Assembly (NCBI GenBank): GCA_027034975.1
Contig: JALVWQ010000010.1
Coordinates: 1 to 64,000, forward strand
From: Campylobacteraceae bacterium
GTDB taxonomy: Bacteria; Campylobacterota; Campylobacteria; Campylobacterales; Sulfurovaceae
Direction: 5' to 3'
DNA: 64,000 nt
Shown: positions 33,341 to 42,477 of the stretch, piece by piece
How the letters are laid out: each line of letters starts with the position of its first letter
Position numbering within the stretch: position 1 is the first letter of the stretch
Translations under genes and position numbers: made by a program
Notes under the pieces: generated by a model
The model's database searches: none
What the model was told of the DNA's origin: nothing
The model's input: only the letters and a program-made list of their open reading frames with translations

Positions 33341-34120
33341 ATGAGAAGTTTTAAATTTATAGTAGTAGCACTATTATTAAGTAGTGTAAGTTATGCTGAA
33401 CAGTCGGTCTATACAAGTAGTGACTTTGTCGATCCTGAATCGATGGCGAAGAAGAATAGTCGAGATATTCTTATCTTAAAGCAACAGATTTCGCAACTTA
33501 AAGAGAAGATTGAGGGGTTAAATACAATTATCCAAGGGCAAAATAGTGAAATTGCAGCACTGAAGCAAAAAAGCAACAATAATTTCGAGACTATTTTGAA
33601 CCAGCTCTCACAGCGAGTTGCAGCTTTAGAGAGTAGACCACAGCAGGTAGTCAGTCAGGCTGCACCAACGACAAAGAGTGTAGTAGCTAGTAAAGAGAGT
33701 AGCGTTACAGCAAGTAAAAGTACAACAGAGAAGAGAAAAAAGAGAGAAGATTCATTCAAAGGTGTATCGAGTAAACAGCTATTTAAAAAGTCTGTTCTAA
33801 ACTTTACAAAGTCTCGTTTAACAAAGGCAGAAGCAGGATTTAAAGAGTTGATGAAAAGAGGGTATAAAAAGGCTTCGAGTAACTTCTATTTAGGAGAGAT
33901 TGCTTATAGAAGAGGTCGTTATAAAGAGGCGATTAGTCACTATCAACAGAGTGCAACATTGAATGAGAATGCAAACTATATGGATAAGCTACTTCTTCAT
34001 ACAGCAAAATCTCTCAAAAAGATAGGTAAATCTGGTGAGGCGAAAGTCTTTTTTAAAGCAGTAGTCGATAGCTACCCTAATAGTGCTACAGCAAGAGAGG
34101 CAAAAAGATATTTAAAGTAG
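33341..34120 (+). CDS. CpoB/YbgF-like periplasmic coiled-coil TPR protein
   Basis: Signal peptide, coiled coil, C-terminal TPRs; directly follows tolB. Confidence 0.8.
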   Translation: MRSFKFIVVALLLSSVSYAEQSVYTSSDFVDPESMAKKNSRDILILKQQISQLKEKIEGLNTIIQGQNSEIAALKQKSNNNFETILNQLSQRVAALESRPQQVVSQAAPTTKSVVASKESSVTASKSTTEKRKKREDSFKGVSSKQLFKKSVLNFTKSRLTKAEAGFKELMKRGYKKASSNFYLGEIAYRRGRYKEAISHYQQSATLNENANYMDKLLLHTAKSLKKIGKSGEAKVFFKAVVDSYPNSATAREAKRYLK

Positions 34121-34236
34121 AATTAAGGGTAATAAGTTAAAATCAGTATCTAATAACTGATGCTAATTTTGGCTGCTTTTAGTAGTTTATAGATTTAGAA
34201 TCTTAATTCAGTTAAATAATGAAAAGGATTTATTGT

Positions 34237-34743
34237 ATGGCAATTAAAGAAGAGAATAGTGTAGTTGGAATTGAGTATGAGCTTACAGAAGCTGGAAAAG
34301 ATGAAGTTTTAGATAGTAACAAAGGTGGAGCACCTTTAGAGTTTATTATTGGAAAAGGGCAGCTAATCCCAGGATTAGAGAAGCAATTAGTAGGTATGAG
34401 TGCTGGTGAGAGTGCTGATATTCTTGTCAAAGCTGAAGAGGCTTACGGTTTAAGAGATGAAGAGGCTGTACAAAAGCTTCCTAAAGAGCAGTTTGAAGGA
34501 ATTGAACTTGAAAAGGGTATGTCGCTTTATGGTCAAGGACAAAATGGTGAGACAATCCAAGTAACAGTTGTTGATTTTGATGATGAGAGTGTTACTGTTG
34601 ATTTTAACCACCCATTAGCTGGCAAAGATTTAATGTTTAATGTAACAGTTGTAAGTGAGCGAGATGCAACTGAAGAAGAGGCACAAACTGGTCAAGTTGG
34701 TGGCGGTGGCTGTGCAGATGGTAGCTGTGGCTGTTCACACTAA
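34237..34743 (+). CDS. slyD: FKBP-type peptidyl-prolyl isomerase SlyD
   Basis: FIIGKGQLIPGLEKQLVGMSAGE; C-terminal GGGGCADGSCGCSH metal-binding tail. Confidence 0.93.
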   Translation: MAIKEENSVVGIEYELTEAGKDEVLDSNKGGAPLEFIIGKGQLIPGLEKQLVGMSAGESADILVKAEEAYGLRDEEAVQKLPKEQFEGIELEKGMSLYGQGQNGETIQVTVVDFDDESVTVDFNHPLAGKDLMFNVTVVSERDATEEEAQTGQVGGGGCADGSCGCSH

Positions 34744-34750
34744 AAAATGC

Positions 34751-34786
34751 AATACAAAAGTAGCTTCTTGTTAAGCTGCTTTTGTG
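34751..34786 (+). terminator. putative terminator hairpin after slyD
   Basis: ACAAAAGTAGCTT-cttgtt-AAGCTGCTTTTGT. Confidence 0.55.
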
Positions 34787-35062
34787 AATTACGAATATTA
34801 TAATCTTCTTTGTAAAACAATAGAATAACTCAAAGCTAAAAACTCCAATTACTGTTTCATCTATAATAGCTAGAGAATCTTTTTCTAATTTTTACTCAAA
34901 AATATGCTTTTTTGGATCTAGCATCTATTTTAAATCCTACCTACATCTATTTGTAGAGACTCTATGGCTAAAGGTTATTAATAATTTATCAATAAAAGAG
35001 TTTATGATATTCAGTTAGTTTTATATTTTTTGTATATAATTTAACAAAAAATATAAGGAAAA

Positions 35063-35530
35063 ATGGGAATGTTTTTAAATAGAAGCTATACACTATTTGC
35101 ACTAGTAGGATTATTTTTCTTGGGGTGTTCATTTGAAACAAAACCAAAACCTAATTTAAGTTATACAATGCGACCTTATGAGAAAAAAGGAGTTGTTTAT
35201 AAACCGATAAATGTATATAAAAATACAGAAATGGTTGGTTTGGCAAGTTGGTATGGTAGTGATTTTCACGGTTTGAAAACGAGTAGTGGTGAGAGGTATA
35301 ATATGTATGCTTATACAGTTGCTCATAAAACATGGCCGATGGGAACAGTTGTAAAAATTGAGAATTTAAAAAATCACAAAACAGCAATTGCAAGAGTCAA
35401 TGATAGAGGACCTTTTGTAAAGGGAAGGATTGTAGATTGTTCCTATGCTGTAGCTCGTAAAATAGGCTTAGATAGAGATGGCGTTGCGCCAGTAAAGTTA
35501 ACTGTTTTGAAACCAGGAAATAGTAGTTAA
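35063..35530 (+). CDS. rlpA: septal ring lytic transglycosylase RlpA family lipoprotein
   Basis: GLASWYGSDFHGLKTSSGERYNMYAYTVAHKTWPMGTVVKIENL, ARVNDRGPFV. Confidence 0.95.
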   Translation: MGMFLNRSYTLFALVGLFFLGCSFETKPKPNLSYTMRPYEKKGVVYKPINVYKNTEMVGLASWYGSDFHGLKTSSGERYNMYAYTVAHKTWPMGTVVKIENLKNHKTAIARVNDRGPFVKGRIVDCSYAVARKIGLDRDGVAPVKLTVLKPGNSS

Positions 35531-35541
35531 TATGATTTTTG

Positions 35542-35574
35542 ATTCCAATAGAGAGTTTATTTCTCTATTGGAAT
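35542..35574. terminator. bidirectional terminator-like perfect hairpin between convergent genes
   Basis: ATTCCAATAGAGA-gtttatt-TCTCTATTGGAAT, 13-bp perfect stem. Confidence 0.7.
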
Positions 35575-35718
35575 ATATTTACCGCACCCTTTCTCTTGGT
35601 TGCCTCCAAAACTTTTAACCTCTCTTGCTGTGCCATTTTTGTAGATCATTTGTCTTTTACACTCATCTTTTTTGATACAATTTTCATTTTTGCATCCTAC
35701 ATCTTCTGGAACTGCCAT
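35557..35718 (-). CDS. 53-aa Cys-rich small protein (not in ORF track)
   Basis: MAVPEDVGCKNENCIKKDECKRQMIYKNGTAREVKSFGGNQEKGCGKYIPIEK; RBS AAGGAGT 5 nt before ATG. Confidence 0.65.
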   Translation of the reverse strand: MAVPEDVGCKNENCIKKDECKRQMIYKNGTAREVKSFGGNQEKGCGKYIPIEK

Positions 35719-35913
35719 AAATACTCCTTAAATAATTTATGTAATAGTAGCATAAAAATGAGATTATTATAAGAGTGCATAGCAAATTTGCATTTTTTGT
35801 TGTGATTAAATATATACAAAAAGGTAGCAATTTTTAAGGTGAGATTTAAGTGATAGATGATAGTAAAAGTAAACTGGTTCATGTATAAATTTATAGTAAA
35901 GTACAATCATAGG

Positions 35914-36112
35914 TTTTAACCCATGTTTTGCATAAGTGATCAACAACCTATAGGAGATATTTAGCTGTTGGCAATTACAAAATCGATCAATTAACCTTTG
36001 GGTAAAGCACGTGATAGAAAGGAATCCAAATTTGTACAGATGATTGCAAACACCCTAAACTTTAAGTATTTGTCAAATCTTTGTTAATTCTAATACAAAA
36101 CTTGGTTTAAAA
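35914..36112. repeat. palindromic repeat family B, long degenerate copy (B3)
   Basis: TTTTAACCCATGTTTTGCATAAGTGATCAACAACC ... TCAATTAACCTTTGGGT ... TTGTTAATTCTAATACAAAACTTGGTTTAAA; homologous to B2. Confidence 0.8.
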
Positions 36113-36130
36113 TCTGTTGGTTTTGTACTC

Positions 36131-36460
36131 CTAATTTTTAAATCGAAACCCTTTGGATTCTAAGAGTTCTTTGGCTTTGGTGGCTACTTCGCCTTGGAGT
36201 TCTAGGGTGTTCTCTTTTACTGTGCCGCCGCTGCCTAGGCGGTTTTTTAGTTCTTTGAGGAGTTTTTTGAGTTCGTTTGGCTCTAGGTAGAATGGCTTTA
36301 TTACTGTAACTACTTTGCCTCGGCGTTTCTCTTTGGTGGTGTGGAGTTGGTGTTTGGCTGGCTCTTTTGTCTCTTGTTTAGTTTTTTTAGGTTTAGCTTT
36401 ATTGTCGCTGCTCCAGCCATCTTCGAATTTGGCTCCCATCTCAAATAGGTTTTTTTTCAT
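36131..36460 (-). CDS. SUI1/YciH-like translation initiation factor
   Basis: GKVVTVIKPFYLEPNELKKLLKELKNRLGSGGTVKENTLELQG SUI1 domain. Confidence 0.9.
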   Translation of the reverse strand: MKKNLFEMGAKFEDGWSSDNKAKPKKTKQETKEPAKHQLHTTKEKRRGKVVTVIKPFYLEPNELKKLLKELKNRLGSGGTVKENTLELQGEVATKAKELLESKGFRFKN

Positions 36461-36462
36461 CG

Positions 36463-37203
36463 CTACTCCTCAATTTGGTAGATGAGCTCTTGTTTTAGTT
36501 TACCTTCTCGAATCTCTAGTAACTCTAGCCCTTTAATTGGCATTGCTATAAACTCGCTCATATTTTCTATTTGGTTTTGGGCGATGTGTCTAAGGACTAT
36601 TCCGCGGTAGGCTTTTGCCCAGTGGCTGACTACCTTGCCATTTTTTAGAAACTTTAGGGTTGTATATTTTTTCTTTGGTTTATAGAATTTATCGTAGAAG
36701 CCAGCTCTTATATCGAGTATATCTTCGGATTCTAAGTAACTATCGAGTGGCTCTTTGAGTGCAGATCTATAGATATTTTGAGGCTTGAGTTCTCCGACAT
36801 CTTCGCCCTGTTTGAGGCGGTAAAGTGGTATTTGATCGCTTGCTTTAATTACCCCAAAGAGATTAGAGAAGAGGATTACATTCTTATCGATATACTCTTG
36901 TGCTTTTGCATCTAAGTTTTCATACTCTAGGTGGTCAAAAGCTACGCCGGTATAGCGGAGTATCGCTTTGAGAGTAGGGGCATGAGAGATATCTTTTGTA
37001 TACTTTAAAATATCTGCCTCTTTTTTAAGCCCAAACATTTTGCTTAGCTGCTCCATATTGCCACTTGTTACTACACTATTGTAGGCTTTAAAGAGCTCTT
37101 TTCTAGCAGGAGTAAGCTCTTGGCTCAGAAAGAGCGACTCTAGCTCAAAGCCTCCCTCTCCACCCTCTCTTTTTGTTTCGCTAGGTGCAAGGAGAATTTT
37201 CAT
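36463..37203 (-). CDS. yaaA: YaaA family peroxide-stress protein
   Basis: MKILLAPSETKREGG; FYDKFYKPKKKYTTLKFLKNGKVVSHWAKAYRG. Confidence 0.88.
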   Translation of the reverse strand: MKILLAPSETKREGGEGGFELESLFLSQELTPARKELFKAYNSVVTSGNMEQLSKMFGLKKEADILKYTKDISHAPTLKAILRYTGVAFDHLEYENLDAKAQEYIDKNVILFSNLFGVIKASDQIPLYRLKQGEDVGELKPQNIYRSALKEPLDSYLESEDILDIRAGFYDKFYKPKKKYTTLKFLKNGKVVSHWAKAYRGIVLRHIAQNQIENMSEFIAMPIKGLELLEIREGKLKQELIYQIEE

Positions 37204-38054
37204 AGACTCCCCTTAACGGTTGCTTGGTCCCCAAAAAGGGCACGGTTGAGGTCCAGCATTGAATAGGCTTCGGCTGCACTCTCAAATGGTCCAACTTTGA
37301 GCTCTATACTATTGCTCTTTTGTTCAATTTTTGTAGGGTAGCCACTCAGTTGCAAGCGAGTAATAAGATCTGTTGGAAGAGAGTTAAAGCTTCCAAGTGA
37401 TATAAAGTACTCTTGAGTGTTTTGTGTTTGCGTTTGTAGCTGTTGTTGGTATGACTCTATTTGGCTAATAGTCTGTGGTGTATCGTTGATCATTTGGGCA
37501 TAAGCAACGGTAGATTTTGGTTGTGGGATAATTTGTGGCTGTTGTGGTTGTTCACATGTATCAAAATTGTAGTATCGGCGAGCTCCTATATAGTGTGAGC
37601 TGTAGTATTTACTATTAAGAGAGCTAACAATTACCCGTTTTTTAGCACTGCTAGCGTGTTCAAATTTGCCATTGCCTAGGTAGATACCCACATGAGAAGC
37701 AAAATTTGGTCTCCCCCGTTTTGTTGCAAAGAATACCAAATCTCCCTTTTTAAGTTCGCTTCGAGCAACAGGTGTACCGGTGTGGAACTGCTCGTTTGCA
37801 GTTCGTGGGATCTCAATACCCATTGAACCAAAGTTATAGTATGTTAAACCTGAGCAGTCAAAGCCTTTGTAGGCTCGCTCTTCTGCCCAAATATAGGGTT
37901 TTCCAAGAGCTCTTTTATTAAGTTTAGTAAGTGCCTTTGTAGAAGGTTTATAACGCACCTTTGGTTTATGGATAGTATAGTCATACTTCGAAGAGGTGCA
38001 GGCACTCAAAAGGAGTACGATTGCTGTTAAAAGATTAATCTTTAAGTATGTCAT
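37200..38054 (-). CDS. NlpC/P60 family lipoprotein with C-terminal SPOR-like domain
   Basis: GFDCSGLTYYNFGSMGIEIPRT, FASHVGIYLGNGKFEHASS; C-terminal FISLGSF...KVGPFESAAEA. Confidence 0.9.
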   Translation of the reverse strand: MTYLKINLLTAIVLLLSACTSSKYDYTIHKPKVRYKPSTKALTKLNKRALGKPYIWAEERAYKGFDCSGLTYYNFGSMGIEIPRTANEQFHTGTPVARSELKKGDLVFFATKRGRPNFASHVGIYLGNGKFEHASSAKKRVIVSSLNSKYYSSHYIGARRYYNFDTCEQPQQPQIIPQPKSTVAYAQMINDTPQTISQIESYQQQLQTQTQNTQEYFISLGSFNSLPTDLITRLQLSGYPTKIEQKSNSIELKVGPFESAAEAYSMLDLNRALFGDQATVKGSL

Positions 38055-38223
38055 TCATCCTCTTTGTATCTTTATCTTCATTTGGATCTTTTATGGGCTT
38101 ACGCATCTCATAAACTACTGTTGCGATAAGTGTAATTGCAATGAGTGCAATTGCTATATGGAGGGTATAGTTATCTGGACGAAAGAGGAGCTCTTTTACG
38201 CCTAAGTGTTCGCTCACTGCCAT
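38035..38223 (-). CDS. small membrane protein
   Basis: 62 aa, one TM; sits between queA and the NlpC/P60 gene. Confidence 0.55.
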   Translation of the reverse strand: MAVSEHLGVKELLFRPDNYTLHIAIALIAITLIATVVYEMRKPIKDPNEDKDTKRMNDILKD

Positions 38224-38232
38224 CTGCTATCC

Positions 38233-39258
38233 TTATATAATGAGCATCGCATCCCCATAGCTGTAGAAGCGATAACCCTTTTTTATTGCTTCATTATACA
38301 ATTTTAAAGTTTTATCTCTGCCTAAAAAAGCACTCACGAGCATAATTAATGTACTTTTTGGGAGGTGAAAGTTTGTTAATAAGTAATCGACGCGGAGTGG
38401 CTTATTGTGGGGGTGCAAGAAGAGATCGCACTCTCCATTTGGCTCTTTAGTTCTTGCGAAATACTCTATCGTTCTTGTTACGGTTGTGCCAACTGCTAAG
38501 ATCTTTTGGTCACTCTCTATAAGCTCTTGTGCATCCTTTGGGATATTGTAGTACTCTGAGTGCATAGGGTGTTTGGTAATCTCCTCTACCTCAACAGGTT
38601 TAAAGGTGCCAGCTCCCACATGGAGGGTGAGTGTATAGGTAGGAAACTCTGACTTAAGCTGCTTTAAAAGCTCTGGCGTAAAGTGCAGCGATGCTGTAGG
38701 GGCTGCAACAGAGCCGCTCTTTTGTGCAAAGAGGGTTTGGTAGTTTTTTGCATCCTCTTTTGTATCTTCTCGGTTCATATAGGGTGGCAGGGGGATATGC
38801 CCAATCTCCTCTAAAATAGTGATAAGCTCTTCGAAATTGAGCTGCTTTCCATTCTGAAAAAACTCTACAATGCGGCTACCATCGCTGCTTAGCTCTACTA
38901 CTTTTGCCTCTAAGTTTTGTTGGAACTGTAAAAGTGTTCCTACCTTTACTCGCCCCTTTATCATAGCAACAAATCTGTTATCTGCTAGTGGTTTAATAAC
39001 AAGTAGCTCTACTTTTCCACCACTTGGTTTTTGACCAAAAAGGCGTGCTTTAATGACTCGAGTATCATTAAGAAAAATTGCACTCCCCTCTGGAATAAAC
39101 TCTAAAAGATTGCGAAATGTTGTATGGGTAATGGTCTCATCTGCTCTATTGTAGACTAAGAGTCGTGCACTATCTGCGGGAGTGACTGGAGTGGTAGCTA
39201 TAAGCTCTTTAGGGAGCGTATAGTCGTAAGCGTCAGTGAGAAGATCTCTATTTCTCAT
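38233..39258 (-). CDS. queA: S-adenosylmethionine:tRNA ribosyltransferase-isomerase
   Basis: YDYTLPKELIATTPVTPADSARLLV, LNDTRVIKARL, HVGAGTFKPV; start overlaps the tatC stop. Confidence 0.96.
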   Translation of the reverse strand: MRNRDLLTDAYDYTLPKELIATTPVTPADSARLLVYNRADETITHTTFRNLLEFIPEGSAIFLNDTRVIKARLFGQKPSGGKVELLVIKPLADNRFVAMIKGRVKVGTLLQFQQNLEAKVVELSSDGSRIVEFFQNGKQLNFEELITILEEIGHIPLPPYMNREDTKEDAKNYQTLFAQKSGSVAAPTASLHFTPELLKQLKSEFPTYTLTLHVGAGTFKPVEVEEITKHPMHSEYYNIPKDAQELIESDQKILAVGTTVTRTIEYFARTKEPNGECDLFLHPHNKPLRVDYLLTNFHLPKSTLIMLVSAFLGRDKTLKLYNEAIKKGYRFYSYGDAMLII

Positions 39259-40291
39259 CATCTTTGAGTAACTTTTGCTCTTTGTTTTCCTCTTGAGTGC
39301 TCTCCTCTTCGTCGTCATCTTCGTCTTTGTATGGGTTAATCACTTTTGCCACCAAGATAGATACTCCATAGAGGAGAATAAGAGGGGCAGCCATGAGCAG
39401 TTGCGTAATGACATCTGGTGGTGTCAGAAGTGCAGCAATAATAAAGATTGCAACAATTGCATATTTAAAGAAGTCTAAAAGACTCTTTTCGGTCACTAAC
39501 TTAATTGATGCAAGGAAATAGACAACCATTGGCAACTCAAAGGCTAAACCAAAACCAAAGAGGATCTTTGCAAAGAATCCAATATAGTCTTCGATATTAA
39601 TAAGCGGTGTATAAAGAAAGGCACCAAATGTAATCAAGAATTGGAAGCCAAAAGGTGTAACGACATAGTATGCAAAGAGTACACCAACTGCAAACATAAC
39701 CGTAACTCCAATTAAGAATGGAAGAGCCATCTTCTTTTCGTTCTCGTAAAGCCCTGGGGCAACAAAGAGCCACATCTGCCAAAGAATAATAGGGAGAGCT
39801 AAAAAGATAGCTGCATAGAGTGATACTTTAAGTGCAACAATAAATACACCCCCAATCTGGTTAGTTGTAACACTTCCCCAGAGGACGCTACCGCCTGCAC
39901 TATTGTCGCGTTTTTCAGCTTTTTTAGAGTGGAGAGCAAGCTCTTTTATGGAGCTTGCTAAGAGTTTTTCGTTTTGAGTAGAGCTATTGCTCTCTATAAT
40001 CTTGTTGGCATTTTGGAGGGCTTGGTCGACAAGAGAGAGTGTTTTATTTGCTTCAGATTTTAGAGTAATATTAAACTCTTCACCCTCGTTTGCGACACTC
40101 CACTTACCCTCTTTGCTCTTTTGGACTTTTTTGTTTACCTGGTGTAAGGCACTCTCAAGCGGTGCTGTAACCCAGTCGAGAATTGGTTTATAGAAGACAA
40201 AAGAGAGCACAAAGCCAACAATTAAAGCTAAAACAGAGATAAAAATTCTTGTTCTTAGTTCGGCTAAATGGGGTTTAATATCTTCAAGCAT
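39248..40291 (-). CDS. tatC: Sec-independent protein translocase TatC
   Basis: MLEDIKPHLAELRTRIFIS; multi-TM. Confidence 0.95.
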   Translation of the reverse strand: MLEDIKPHLAELRTRIFISVLALIVGFVLSFVFYKPILDWVTAPLESALHQVNKKVQKSKEGKWSVANEGEEFNITLKSEANKTLSLVDQALQNANKIIESNSSTQNEKLLASSIKELALHSKKAEKRDNSAGGSVLWGSVTTNQIGGVFIVALKVSLYAAIFLALPIILWQMWLFVAPGLYENEKKMALPFLIGVTVMFAVGVLFAYYVVTPFGFQFLITFGAFLYTPLINIEDYIGFFAKILFGFGLAFELPMVVYFLASIKLVTEKSLLDFFKYAIVAIFIIAALLTPPDVITQLLMAAPLILLYGVSILVAKVINPYKDEDDDEEESTQEENKEQKLLKDDEK

Positions 40292-40776
40292 TAGCTATCC
40301 TTAGGCTTTAAGTGTTTAAAAGCACTTGTTGTTTCGCTTGTAGATGCGAGTTTCTTCTCTTTTTTTATCTCTTGTTTCTTAGGAATTTCGACCTTTTGAG
40401 TATTGCTTTCTAGATCTTCAAAATCGTTTTCTGCTTCGTCAAAGAGTTCATCGATAGAGGCATCGTCAGCCATATCGAGCTTTGTTAGTGTTGCTTCATT
40501 TTTTATCTCGTTAATCTCTTTGTTGGCGATATTTTTAAAAGAGGCGAGTTGCTTTTTGCTATCTTCTATCTGCTGTTTATACTGGAGTGCCTCTTCTCGT
40601 AAGTCATGTACTCTGAGCTCATTTTCGATAGTGCTTTTGGTATCGTCAAACATTCGCTTTGCTTTTCCAAGTGCTTTTGCGATACTCTTCATTGTTTCAG
40701 GGAGTTTATCTGGCCCAATAAAAAGGAGTGCAACGATTGCAATCAATAAAATCTCTGTAAAACCTAGACCAAACAT
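40291..40776 (-). CDS. tatB: Sec-independent protein translocase TatB
   Basis: MFGLGFTEILLIAIVALLFIGPDKLPETMKSIAKALGKAKR. Confidence 0.95.
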   Translation of the reverse strand: MFGLGFTEILLIAIVALLFIGPDKLPETMKSIAKALGKAKRMFDDTKSTIENELRVHDLREEALQYKQQIEDSKKQLASFKNIANKEINEIKNEATLTKLDMADDASIDELFDEAENDFEDLESNTQKVEIPKKQEIKKEKKLASTSETTSAFKHLKPKDS

Positions 40777-40839
40777 AAGAGGCTTCCTCGTAATTTTTTG
40801 ATAATTGTATCGAAGTTTCTATTAGAGGTGCCATAATGG

Positions 40840-40874
40840 AAGCTTAAAGCTTAAAGCCCAAAGCATAAAGCAGA
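40840..40874. repeat. AAGCNNA heptamer run (5 exact-period units)
   Basis: AAGCTTA AAGCTTA AAGCCCA AAGCATA AAGCAGA. Confidence 0.8.
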
Positions 40875-40877
40875 GAA

Positions 40878-41936
40878 TTAATCTCCCATTATAAAGAGGG
40901 CTAGGGCGTCGCTTAAGAAGAACTCTTTGTTGTAGTAGTGGCTGTTTTTGAGCTCTAGCTTCTTCTCTTTGCAGAGTAGATCGGCTCGCTCTTGCATCGC
41001 TTGTGGGAGTATACTCTTTTTTATTCCAACGATGCTGCGAAGTCCAAGAAAGATCTTTTCGGTTAAGATATTCTCTTGGCTTAGTGGCTCTTGGCGTTGG
41101 TAGGTGGGGTTTTGGATGTAGTGCTCTATATTACTGTGGGGGTAGTAGCGGCTTTTATCTATAAACCCTACAGCACCAGCACCGATACCTAGGTACTCTT
41201 TGTGTTGCCAATAGCCAAGGTTATGGCGGCTTTGAATTTTACCATAGTTAGAGACTTCATACTGCTCAAAACCACTCTTTACTACAAAATCTCTTAAGAA
41301 GTAGCCTAGCTCCTCTTTGTTTTGCTTAACGCTTGGATCTTTGTAAAACTGTGTTGCCTTTTCAATTGTAAGTTCGTAGCTCGAGAGGTGAGTAATTGGC
41401 AGAGCAAAAGCTTGCTCTAAATCTTTTTGCAAAGAGTTTTTGGTATCACCTTGAAAGTCGTAAATAATATCGAGCGAGAGGTTAGTATATCCAATTTTTG
41501 CAGCAGACTCTATGGCTTCTTTTGCCTCTTTGGCACTATGGGCACGGTTGAGTCTTTTTAACTTTTGATTATCGAAACTCTGTACTCCAAAGCTAATGCG
41601 GTTTACTCCAAGAGCATAGAGTCCACTAAGCCACTCTTTGCTTGCTGAGTTTGGGTTTGCTTCGCTTGTTATCTCTGCATTTTGGGCTAGGTAGGGGCTG
41701 AGTGTCTCAAAAATTGGAGCAAAAAGATGAGGTGCGACAACGGATGGTGTCCCACCACCTATAAAGAGTGTTTCGATCTCTCCTTGTTTGATTTGATTTT
41801 TTTCGATCTCATTTTTTAAGTTTTTATGGAGTGCATTCATATATGCTTCGATTCTATCGTGCATATTGGTATAGGAGTTAAAGCTACAGTAGTGACATTT
41901 AGAGTCGCAAAAAGGAATATGTATATAACAGAGCAC
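40878..41936 (-). CDS. hemW: HemW-like radical SAM (coproporphyrinogen III oxidase-like)
   Basis: YIHIPFCDSKCHYCSF, FIGGGTPSV. Confidence 0.93.
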   Translation of the reverse strand: MLCYIHIPFCDSKCHYCSFNSYTNMHDRIEAYMNALHKNLKNEIEKNQIKQGEIETLFIGGGTPSVVAPHLFAPIFETLSPYLAQNAEITSEANPNSASKEWLSGLYALGVNRISFGVQSFDNQKLKRLNRAHSAKEAKEAIESAAKIGYTNLSLDIIYDFQGDTKNSLQKDLEQAFALPITHLSSYELTIEKATQFYKDPSVKQNKEELGYFLRDFVVKSGFEQYEVSNYGKIQSRHNLGYWQHKEYLGIGAGAVGFIDKSRYYPHSNIEHYIQNPTYQRQEPLSQENILTEKIFLGLRSIVGIKKSILPQAMQERADLLCKEKKLELKNSHYYNKEFFLSDALALFIMGD

Positions 41937-42003
41937 TTTGTAATCTACTTATAATTGGATTTAGGATAAAATTCTACCTAAGTTACAGTTAAAGAGGGCA
42001 ATT

Positions 42004-42477
42004 ATGAAAGAAAAAAACGAATATCGCCCTAATGTTGCTGCTGTGATACTATCTCATAAACATCCGCAAGAGACGATGTTTCTATTAGGCAAACGCAAAG
42101 GAGTTCGCCGTGCTTGGCAGTTCCCACAAGGTGGCATAAATGAAGATGAGACCCCTAAGCAGGCTCTCTTGCGTGAATTAAGAGAAGAGATAGGTACCGA
42201 TGCAGTCGAAATTATAGCAGAGTTTCCGGAGTGGATAAGCTATGATTTCCCAAACAATAAGAGCGATAAAAAATATCCCTACAAGGGACAAAACCAGAAA
42301 TATTTTTTAGTCAAACTAAAAGAGGATGCTAAGATTAATCTTGAACTCGATGAGACACCAGAGTTTGAAGATTATATCTTTGTAGATGAGAGAGAACTCT
42401 TTAAAAAGGCACTCTATATGAAACGAAAAGCCTATAGAAGAGTGATTAATTTTTTTAAGAAGGAAGGGTATATCTAA
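42004..42477 (+). CDS. rppH: RNA pyrophosphohydrolase (Nudix)
   Basis: FPQGGINEDETPKQALLRELREEIG Nudix box. Confidence 0.95.
   Translation: MKEKNEYRPNVAAVILSHKHPQETMFLLGKRKGVRRAWQFPQGGINEDETPKQALLRELREEIGTDAVEIIAEFPEWISYDFPNNKSDKKYPYKGQNQKYFLVKLKEDAKINLELDETPEFEDYIFVDERELFKKALYMKRKAYRRVINFFKKEGYI

Noticed and set aside
34690-34743. Cys/His-rich SlyD tail considered as unusual
   Set aside because: Metal-binding C-terminal tails are typical of SlyD
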